Shown: one piece after another, positions 5,921-10,754 of the stretch | How positions within the stretch are numbered: position 1 is the first letter of the stretch | Layout of the letters: every line of letters begins with the position of its first letter | NCBI GenBank assembly: GCA_024277405.1 | Contig: JAJRVI010000148.1 | Span: 1 to 10,754 of the forward strand | Direction: 5' to 3' | Source of the DNA: Fidelibacterota bacterium | GTDB taxonomy: Bacteria; Bipolaricaulota; Bipolaricaulia; Bipolaricaulales; Bipolaricaulaceae | Length of the DNA stretch: 10,754 nt | Notes under the pieces: model-generated | The model's input: the letters and a program-made list of their open reading frames with translations, nothing else | Databases searched by the model: none | What the model was told of the DNA's origin: nothing | Made by a program: the position numbers and the translations under genes

Positions 5921-7082
5921 CCTCGCGAGGATCGCGGTGCGGGGGCTCCTCCACCGCAAGAAACGGAGCTGGTTGACCATCATCGGGATCCTGATCGGGA
6001 TCACCGCGGTGGTGGCCCTGGTATCGCTGGGGGAGTCCATGCAGCTCGCGGTCAGGCGCTCCTTCGAGGAGCTGGGGTACGACGTGGTGATGATCCTCCC
6101 GGGGGAGCTGGGCGGGGGGTTCGGCGGCCCCTCGAGCTTCAGTACCTCGTTCGAATTGGACGTGGACGCGCTTTCCACGGTCGAGGGCGTGGGTGAGATC
6201 GGGCTCCTGAACTTCCAGAGCGTCTACGTCAAGGCCGACGGGACCGAGGGGGTCATCGATGCGCTCGGCGTCTCGGACAACATCTTCTCCTTTTTCAAGG
6301 TCGAGATCGTGGCGGGCCGGGGCTTTCGCCCGGGCGAACGCGGCGTGGCCATCCTCGGGCAAGAGATAGCGGGGGAGCTCGGTCTCGGCGCGGGGGACAC
6401 GCTTCAGATCGAGGATCGCCCCTTCAACGTGGTCGGGATCTACAGCGCCGACAGCCGCCTGGACGAGGACGCCATCATCCTTCCCCTCGTGGACCTCCAG
6501 GAGCTCCTGGGGACCCAGGGGGTCACCATGGTGCTCGTGCGCGTGGCCCCGGGGTACGACGTGGGGCGGACCGCGGAGCGCATCGAGGCGTTCCTCTACC
6601 GCAGCCGTGGCCGCCGGGACCTCTCCGTGCAGACCATGGAGGAGGTCCATGAGGTGGTGCAACGGGCCCTGGGGATCCTGGGGGCCTTCCTCGGGGGGAT
6701 CGCAGGTATCGCGTTGGTCGTGGGCGGGATCGGGGTCATGAACACCATGTACACCGCGGTCCTCGAACGGACGCGGGAGATCGGGGTGATGAAGGCCGTG
6801 GGCGCGCGCAGCTCCCAGATCGCCGTGATCTTCCTCCTGGAGTCGGGACTGATGGGGCTGGCGGGGGGAGCGCTGGGGACCGGGCTCGGGTCGCTGCTCA
6901 ACTTCGCCGCCGTGACCGCGGCCAAACGGGCGCTGGGGGCCAGGGTGTTGGAGTACGGGATCTCGTGGTGGCTCGTGTTGGGGGCCATGGGGTTTTCCTT
7001 CCTGGTGGGGGCCATTGCGGGACTGTTGCCGGCCCGTGCCGCGGCCAAGCTCGACCCCGTGGAGGCACTGCGCTATGAGTGA
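5913..7082 (+). CDS. MacB/FtsX-type ABC transporter permease
   Basis: A 389-residue inner-membrane subunit with MacB topology. One membrane helix lies near the N-terminus (about 19-39, SWLTIIGILIGITAVVALVSL), followed by a large extracytoplasmic domain (about 40-250). Three more helices follow (about 258-280, 304-330 and 351-373). The family motif GVMNTMYTAVLERTREIGVMKAVGA is intact. The C-terminus ends with the usual LPARAAAKLDPVEALRYE. The N-terminal ATPase domain seen in E. coli MacB is absent because the ATPase is encoded separately, as in many bacteria. No MacA adaptor or TolC gene is in the window. The protein probably transmits ATP-driven movement to the extracytoplasmic side. Possible roles are export of a peptide or antibiotic, lipoprotein release, or cell-envelope remodelling; the sequence does not choose between them. 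Confidence 0.95.
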   Translation: MVDLARIAVRGLLHRKKRSWLTIIGILIGITAVVALVSLGESMQLAVRRSFEELGYDVVMILPGELGGGFGGPSSFSTSFELDVDALSTVEGVGEIGLLNFQSVYVKADGTEGVIDALGVSDNIFSFFKVEIVAGRGFRPGERGVAILGQEIAGELGLGAGDTLQIEDRPFNVVGIYSADSRLDEDAIILPLVDLQELLGTQGVTMVLVRVAPGYDVGRTAERIEAFLYRSRGRRDLSVQTMEEVHEVVQRALGILGAFLGGIAGIALVVGGIGVMNTMYTAVLERTREIGVMKAVGARSSQIAVIFLLESGLMGLAGGALGTGLGSLLNFAAVTAAKRALGARVLEYGISWWLVLGAMGFSFLVGAIAGLLPARAAAKLDPVEALRYE

Positions 7083-7091
7083 GGAGGGGAG

Positions 7092-8072
7092 ATGGCCCGG
7101 ATCTTCATCAGCTGCCGGATATTCCCTGAGGAGGTGGAGAGACTCGAACGGGCGGGGCACGAGGTCGTGATGTTTCCCGGTGATCTGATCGGCCGGGAGG
7201 AGCTCCTCCGGAACGTGGCCGACGTCGATGTCCTCATCGTGCCCCTCTCCACCAGGGTGGATGCCCAGGTGCTGGCCTCCGCCCCGGGGTTGAAGGTCAT
7301 CGCCAACCTGGGGGTGGGGGTGGACAACATCGACCTCGAGGAGGCGCGTGCCCGTGGTATCGTGGTGCTGAACACCCCCGGGGTCCTCTCCGAGACCGTG
7401 GCGGACCTCGCGTTCGCCCTGATGCTGGCGGTGGCCCGGCGGGTGGTGGAGCTGGACAAGCGCCTCCGGGCGGAGGGCTTCCCCGGCTGGTCCTTCATGC
7501 CGCCCCATCTCGGTCGGGACGTGTGGGGGGCGACCCTGGGGATCGTGGGCCTGGGGCGGATCGGGGCCGCCGTGGCCCGCCGGGCCAGGTGTTTCTCGAT
7601 GGAGGTCCTCTACTATTCCCGTACCCGCAAGCCGGACCTCGAGGACGAACTGGGCTGCCGCTACGTGCCCCTGGACGGACTCCTGCGCGCGAGCGATTTC
7701 GTCGTCCTTTGCGTCCCCCTTACCCCCGAAACGCACCACCTCATCGGGGAACGGGAGCTTTCCCTGATGAAGGGAACGGCGTACCTGGTGAACGTCGCGC
7801 GGGGCCCGGTGGTGGACGAGGAGGCGCTGGTGCGGGCGCTGAAGGGCGGGGGGATCGCGGGGGCCGCCCTGGACGTATTCGAACGGGAGCCCGAGGTCCA
7901 CCCCGAGCTCCCGCGGCTCGCTAACGTGGTCCTCACGCCGCACATCGGCTCTGCCACCGTGGACACCCGTCGACGCATGGCCTCGCTGGCCGTGGACGGC
8001 GTCCTCGCCGTCCTGCGCGGCGAGCGTCCCGATAACCTGGTGAACCCGGACGTCTGGCCGGGCAAACTGTGA
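7092..8072 (+). CDS. D-2-hydroxyacid dehydrogenase, glyoxylate/hydroxypyruvate reductase-like
   Basis: A 326-residue cytoplasmic NAD(P)H-dependent oxidoreductase interconverting 2-oxoacids and D-2-hydroxyacids. The substrate domain contains NLGVGVDNIDLEEARARGI (72-90) and NTPGVLSETVADLAFALML. The nucleotide-binding domain has the GxGxxG motif GLGRIG (G153, G155, G158). The catalytic triad is complete: R237 in NVARGPVVDE, E266 in EREPEV and H284 in TPHIGSAT. After the second strand the sequence reads YYSRTRKP (R177, R179) instead of an acidic residue, which favours NADPH. Overall it most resembles glyoxylate reductases (GyaR/GhrB type); phosphoglycerate dehydrogenase is less likely because there is no ACT domain. 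The ATG follows GGAGGGGAG by two to three bases and lies 9 bases after the permease stop, so it is probably the last gene of the ABC transcript. A functional link with the transporter is not evident. Confidence 0.93.
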   Translation: MARIFISCRIFPEEVERLERAGHEVVMFPGDLIGREELLRNVADVDVLIVPLSTRVDAQVLASAPGLKVIANLGVGVDNIDLEEARARGIVVLNTPGVLSETVADLAFALMLAVARRVVELDKRLRAEGFPGWSFMPPHLGRDVWGATLGIVGLGRIGAAVARRARCFSMEVLYYSRTRKPDLEDELGCRYVPLDGLLRASDFVVLCVPLTPETHHLIGERELSLMKGTAYLVNVARGPVVDEEALVRALKGGGIAGAALDVFEREPEVHPELPRLANVVLTPHIGSATVDTRRRMASLAVDGVLAVLRGERPDNLVNPDVWPGKL

Positions 8073-8092
8073 TCCACATCACGGAAACGTGA
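8068..8092. promoter_or_regulatory. Overlapping inverted repeats, candidate regulator-binding site
   Basis: The half-site TGTGA (8068-8072) is followed after six bases by TCACG (8079-8083), giving a CRP/FNR-family-like dyad. TCACG is followed after GAAA by its exact complement CGTGA (8088-8092). The centre of the second dyad (8085.5) is about 41 bases before the transcription start expected from the -10 at 8115, the usual class II activator position. The first dyad overlaps the stop codon of the dehydrogenase gene. The second could instead be a short RNA hairpin with a GAAA tetraloop. Confidence 0.4.
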
Positions 8093-8114
8093 AACCGGCC
8101 CGGCCGCCTCGCTG

Positions 8115-8120
8115 TACAAT
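8115..8120 (+). promoter_or_regulatory. Candidate -10 element (TACAAT) for the cysteine-rich gene
   Basis: TACAAT within GTACAATGGG lies 18 bases before the ATG at 8139. There is no good -35 hexamer at 16-18 bases upstream, which fits a promoter that needs an activator bound at the inverted repeats at 8068-8092. Transcription from here would give a leader of about 12 bases carrying the ribosome binding site. Confidence 0.5.
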
Positions 8121-8125
8121 GGGTT

Positions 8126-8134
8126 GGAGGTGAT
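8126..8134 (+). promoter_or_regulatory. Strong ribosome binding site fixing the start at 8139
   Basis: GGAGGTGAT is a full match to the anti-Shine-Dalgarno core. Its spacing selects the ATG at 8139. The in-frame ATG at 8133 and TTG at 8124 overlap the site and are therefore unlikely starts. Confidence 0.75.
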
Positions 8135-8138
8135 GTGG

Positions 8139-8702
8139 ATGAAGAGGGCTCTTGTGCTCGTGGCGGTGCTCACGGTGGCGATGGGGAGCTTGGGCTACGG
8201 ATTCAGCGGGGCGTGTTGCCCCGAACCCGAGGAACCCTGCTGTTACACCGCCTTTTGGACGGGGGAGACCGTCTATTTCAAGCTGGTGACCCCCTTCGGC
8301 TTCCTCTGTTGCCCCTCCGATGAGCTCGTCGTCGGGTGGCGCATCGAGGCCCTGGATGGGACCGTGATCTACCAGTACAGCTATCCCTCGCCCGTGTCCC
8401 CCAATACCGAGATCCAGTGGAATCAGGTGGACATGGCTGGCCAACAGGTGCCCGCGGGCTTCTACAACATCGTGGTCACCACCACCAAGGCCGAGTACAA
8501 GGCGGCGATTAAGATCGTGGAGAAATCCCCCTGTTGCTGGACCATCCTGAGGTCCAAACCGTGTGGGATCTCGTTCTGCAAGCCCTACATCAAGGTCTAC
8601 CGTCGCCCGAGCTGTTGTGCCCCCAAACCCAGCTGTTGCCTCCCGTTCCCGTGCGGCATCACGTTCTTCTTCGGTTGCTGCGACGAGGATAGCCAGCCCT
8701 AG
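8139..8702 (+). CDS. Exported cysteine-rich protein with paired cysteines and a FlgD/Ig-like core
   Basis: I do not recognise a named family. The 187-residue product begins with a Sec signal peptide (MKR, then about 15 hydrophobic residues, with cleavage probably in G16-A25). The mature part has 17 cysteines, about one residue in ten, mostly as adjacent pairs: 26/27, 34/35, 57/58, 132/133, 159/160, 166/167 and 180/181, plus singles at 142, 147 and 172. Pairs are usually flanked by proline. The centre (about 40-128) is almost cysteine-free apart from 57/58 and resembles the FlgD/Ig-like fold often found at the C-terminus of secreted proteins: VVGWRIEALDGTVIY, then VPAGFYNIVVTT and a final KIVEK strand. 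The C-terminal 58 residues contain a partial internal repeat around PCGISFC and PCGITFF. Possible roles, all inference: disulfide-cross-linked envelope or surface-layer protein, or metal/thiol binding. It lies 11 bases before the glycosylase gene. Confidence 0.82.
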   Translation: MKRALVLVAVLTVAMGSLGYGFSGACCPEPEEPCCYTAFWTGETVYFKLVTPFGFLCCPSDELVVGWRIEALDGTVIYQYSYPSPVSPNTEIQWNQVDMAGQQVPAGFYNIVVTTTKAEYKAAIKIVEKSPCCWTILRSKPCGISFCKPYIKVYRRPSCCAPKPSCCLPFPCGITFFFGCCDEDSQP

Positions 8703-8713
8703 GACCCGAAGGT

Positions 8714-9550
8714 ATGCCCGAGCTTCCCGACCTGGAGATAATCGCCGCGGTCCTGGCCCCCCGGGTCGTCGGCCGGACGATCCGGGGGGCCGAGGCACTG
8801 CACCCAGCCTTCCTCCAGTCCACCGAGCCCCCGCTTGCGGAGCTGGGGGGGCGGGGGATCACCGGGGTCGGGCGGCGCGGCAAATATCTCCTCTTCCATC
8901 TCTCCGACGGGCTCCACCTCGCGGTACACCTCATGCGGGCCGGCTGGATCTGGCACGGCGCGTCCCGTTATGACGCCACGAAAAGCACGGTTTTCCGGAT
9001 GGAACTCGATGATGGAAACGACATCCGCGTGATCGAGCCTGGATTCCCCAAGCTCTCCCGGGGGTGGCTCCTGGATTCCCTCGACAAAGAGCCGCTCGCG
9101 GGGCTCGGCGTGGAGCCGCTGAGCGATGGGTTCACCCTGGAGAGGTTCGTGGGGCTCGTGGCGGGGAAACGACGTCAGATAAAGAAGGTCCTCGTCGACC
9201 AGAGGCTCATCGCCGGCATCGGCAACGCCTACGCGGACGAGATCCTCTTCGCCGCCCGGCTCTCCCCCTTCCGCTACGCCCACACCCTGGACGAGGGGGA
9301 GCTCGCGCGCCTGTGGCGGGCGATCCCGGAGGTCCTCCGGTGGGCCATCGACGAGATCAGATCCCGCGTGGGCGAGGGGCTCTACCAGGAGGAGGAACGC
9401 TCGTTCTTGCGCGTTCACGGCCGGGCGGGCAAGCCCTGTCCCGAATGCGGGACCCCCATCGGCGAGGTGCTCCTGTGCGGACAGCGCACCGATTTCTGCC
9501 CGCGCTGTCAGCACGTGGACGAGTTCCCCGGCCGCACCCGCCGATCCTGA
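8714..9550 (+). CDS. Fpg/Nei-family DNA glycosylase/AP lyase (MPELPDLE branch)
   Basis: A 278-residue base-excision-repair enzyme that removes damaged bases and nicks the DNA. It begins MPELPDLE, giving the catalytic P2 and E3 after Met removal. The conserved lysine is K57 in GRRGKYLLF. The helix-two-turn-helix spans about 155-185, with the conserved N171 in GIGNAYADEIL. A C-terminal zinc finger (C242, C245, C262, C265) ends in FCPRCQ. In place of E. coli Fpg's HLGMSG it has HLMRAG (72-77). In place of the usual DPRRFG loop it has EPGFPKLSRG (108-117), so the Arg and Phe that fill the gap left by the flipped base in classical MutM are not in their usual setting. This matches a divergent Fpg/Nei subgroup rather than orthodox MutM, and the preferred lesion may differ. 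The start ATG has only a weak GAAGGT upstream. It is probably co-transcribed with the cysteine-rich gene. Confidence 0.92.
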   Translation: MPELPDLEIIAAVLAPRVVGRTIRGAEALHPAFLQSTEPPLAELGGRGITGVGRRGKYLLFHLSDGLHLAVHLMRAGWIWHGASRYDATKSTVFRMELDDGNDIRVIEPGFPKLSRGWLLDSLDKEPLAGLGVEPLSDGFTLERFVGLVAGKRRQIKKVLVDQRLIAGIGNAYADEILFAARLSPFRYAHTLDEGELARLWRAIPEVLRWAIDEIRSRVGEGLYQEEERSFLRVHGRAGKPCPECGTPIGEVLLCGQRTDFCPRCQHVDEFPGRTRRS

Positions 9551-9598
9551 GGTCCGCTCCCACGTGGTACGTCGCCCACCCATTGCCCTAGGCGTGTC

Positions 9599-9626
9599 TT
9601 GAAAATTCGGGGAGAAGGGATACCCT
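9599..9626 (+). promoter_or_regulatory. Candidate leaderless promoter of upp
   Basis: TTGAAA (9599-9604), a 16-base spacer and TACCCT (9621-9626) lie just before the ATG at 9637. Only 10 bases separate the -10 from the start codon, so the transcript would start about four bases before ATG. No Shine-Dalgarno occurs within 12 bases of the start. GGAGAAGGG (9611-9619) is inside the promoter spacer and too far away. Confidence 0.45.
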
Positions 9627-9636
9627 CGCCCAGACT

Positions 9637-10260
9637 ATGGGCAGGCTGACGGTGATCGATCATCCCCTGATCCGGGCGAAGCTCACCAAGCTCCGGGACA
9701 GATCCACCGATCGACTCCTCTTCCGCCAGCTCCTCGAGGAGCTGACCGCGTTCATGGTCTACGAGATCACCCGCGACTTCCCCCTGCGCGAGGTCGAGGT
9801 GGAGACGCCCCTCGAACGTACCAGCGGCCACGAGCTCGCCCGCCCCGTGGTCCTGGTCCCCATCCTGCGGGCGGGGATCATCATGACGGAGGGAGTGTTG
9901 CGGCTCATCCCCAACGCCCGCGTGGGCCACATCGGGATCTACCGGGATCCCGTGACCCTGAAGCCCCACGTCTATTACAAGAAGCTCCCCAAGAACCTGC
10001 GGGAGGCGTTGGTGATCGTGGTGGACCCGATGCTCGCCACCGGGGGCTCAGCGGTGGAGGCGGTCCGCTTGGTGAAAGAAGAGGGGGGAGAGGACGTGCG
10101 GTTCCTGTGCCTCGTCGCGGCCCCCGAGGGGGTGCGGGTGTTCCAGGAAGCCCATCCGGGCGTCCCCATCTACGCCGCGGCGTTGGACCGCGAGCTTAAC
10201 GACCACGGCTACATCCTCCCCGGGCTCGGCGACGCCGGGGATCGGCTCTTCGGGACCTGA
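9637..10260 (+). CDS. upp: Uracil phosphoribosyltransferase
   Basis: This cytoplasmic pyrimidine-salvage enzyme converts uracil and PRPP to UMP and pyrophosphate. The 207-residue protein matches the family's usual length of about 208. It opens with VIDHPLIRAKLTKLRD and carries the conserved ETPLERT segment, the PILRAG motif and VGHIGIYRDPVTLKP. The PRPP loop is VDPMLATGGSA (about 129-139). The C-terminal uracil-binding end, NDHGYILPGLGDAGDRLFGT, is intact. The ATG at 9637 gives the canonical family N-terminus even though no ribosome binding site precedes it. The gene follows the glycosylase by 86 bases with no recognisable terminator between. The SDR gene follows after 21 bases, probably on the same transcript. 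No uracil permease or PyrR site is seen. Confidence 0.96.
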   Translation: MGRLTVIDHPLIRAKLTKLRDRSTDRLLFRQLLEELTAFMVYEITRDFPLREVEVETPLERTSGHELARPVVLVPILRAGIIMTEGVLRLIPNARVGHIGIYRDPVTLKPHVYYKKLPKNLREALVIVVDPMLATGGSAVEAVRLVKEEGGEDVRFLCLVAAPEGVRVFQEAHPGVPIYAAALDRELNDHGYILPGLGDAGDRLFGT

Positions 10261-10281
10261 GGACCCGACCAGGAGGTAGAG

Positions 10282-10754
10282 ATGCAGCGTTACGCCCTCG
10301 TCACCGGCGGCTCCAGGGGTATCGGTGCGGCCACGGCCCTGAAGCTCGCGTCCATGGGCTGTGACGTGGCCATCAGTTACCGGGCGCAGAAGGTGCGGGC
10401 CGAGGAGGTGGCGGCCGAGGTCGAGCGCATGGGGCGCAAGGCGGTCGTACTCCAGGCGGACCTGGCGGATCCCGCGCAGGCCCGGCGCCTCGTGCGCGAG
10501 GCCGCCGAGGCCCTGGGGGGGCTCCACATCCTCGTGAACAACGCGGGCTACTCCCAGCACGCCAGCTTCACCGAGCTGTCGCTGGAGGACTGGGACCGGA
10601 TGCTCCGGGTGGCCCTAACCGCTCCCTTCGTGGCGGCCCAGGCCGCCTTCCCATACATGCGCGAGGCCGGCTTCGGTCGGATCGTGAACGTCTCATCGCT
10701 CCGGGCCCTCGGGGGCTCCAGCCACGGGGCCCATTACGCCTCCGCCAAGGCCGG
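10282..10754 (+). CDS. SDR-family oxidoreductase, FabG-like (3' end beyond window)
   Basis: The first 157 residues of a short-chain dehydrogenase/reductase. The ATG at 10282 follows AGGAGGT by about five bases. Cofactor motif TGGSRGIG (8-15) is intact, with Y33-R34 after the second strand and K37 nearby, which suggests NADP(H). D60-L61 and NNAG (86-89) are also present. The catalytic S139, Y152 and K156 (YASAK) align with E. coli FabG numbering plus one. The tetrad asparagine expected at position 111 (usually in a VNLxGxF context) is alanine: the sequence is V110-A111-L112-T113. A typical family member is about 245-260 residues, so around 90-100 residues are missing. The substrate cannot be told from this part; 3-oxoacyl-ACP reductase is one possibility, but no other fatty-acid genes are adjacent. 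Confidence 0.9.
   Translation, partial: MQRYALVTGGSRGIGAATALKLASMGCDVAISYRAQKVRAEEVAAEVERMGRKAVVLQADLADPAQARRLVREAAEALGGLHILVNNAGYSQHASFTELSLEDWDRMLRVALTAPFVAAQAAFPYMREAGFGRIVNVSSLRALGGSSHGAHYASAKA

Noticed and set aside
5877..7943. A 688-codon open frame on the minus strand across the permease and dehydrogenase genes
   Set aside because: It is antisense to two clearly recognised genes. Its translation is rich in H, P, G, D and R, as expected from the opposite strand of high-GC codons, and it has no recognisable motif or ribosome binding site.
8079..8092. Intrinsic terminator after the dehydrogenase gene
   Set aside because: The stem TCACG/CGTGA is only five bases with a GAAA loop and is followed by GC-rich sequence, not a T-tract. 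A regulatory-site reading is more plausible.
9551..9636. Terminator, attenuator or riboswitch between the glycosylase gene and upp
   Set aside because: Only short palindromes (CCACGTGG, CCTAGG) are present. There is no stem with a T-run and no PyrR-like conserved box. Apart from the candidate upp promoter I see nothing in these 86 bases.

Overview
The window reads as chromosomal DNA from a thermophilic, high-GC bacterium. Its left end holds most of a reverse gyrase, the enzyme regarded as the hallmark of hyperthermophiles and many thermophiles. The other genes are bacterial in character: an RsuA/RluB-type pseudouridine synthase, Upp, an Fpg/Nei glycosylase, a FabG-like SDR, GGAGG-type ribosome binding sites and Sec-type signal peptides. 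I cannot name the phylum from this sequence. A thermophilic uncultured lineage such as Bipolaricaulota (Acetothermia) would fit, but that is a guess. There are no insertion sequences, tRNAs, rRNAs, CRISPR arrays or phage genes.

Layout. (1) Positions 1-2473, minus strand: reverse gyrase, lacking its C-terminal part beyond the window edge. (2) 2632-3438, plus strand, divergent from it: an unrecognised exported protein whose 3' end contains two tandem G-quadruplex motifs. (3) 3467-4503, minus strand: a two-gene unit of a UPF0045/MTH1187-family thiamine-binding-type protein followed by an RluB-like pseudouridine synthase, joined by a 4-base TTGA stop/start overlap. (4) 4639-8072, plus strand: a tightly packed unit of an exported protein, a MacB/LolD-type ABC ATPase, its FtsX/MacB-type permease, and a D-2-hydroxyacid dehydrogenase close to glyoxylate reductase. 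The first three genes overlap one another. (5) 8139-9550: a very cysteine-rich exported protein with paired cysteines, then an Fpg/Nei DNA glycosylase of the MPELPDLE branch. (6) 9637 to the end: uracil phosphoribosyltransferase followed by an SDR oxidoreductase cut by the window edge.

How the genes relate. The ABC operon (exported protein, ATPase, permease) is the clearest functional unit. It resembles a MacB-type mechanotransmission transporter in which an unfamiliar exported protein takes the place of the usual MacA adaptor. Reverse gyrase and the DNA glycosylase both serve genome maintenance at high temperature, and Upp serves pyrimidine salvage. The two cysteine-containing exported proteins (2632-3438 and 8139-8702) suggest a disulfide-rich cell exterior.

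Promoters. Candidate -10 elements lie very close to the start codons. Two sit about 9-10 bases upstream with no usable Shine-Dalgarno (reverse gyrase, upp), which suggests leaderless transcripts. Three sit about 18-20 bases upstream with a good ribosome binding site. The most unusual items are the CC-paired cysteine-rich protein with its palindromic upstream region, the tandem G4 motifs, and the adaptor-less ABC operon.
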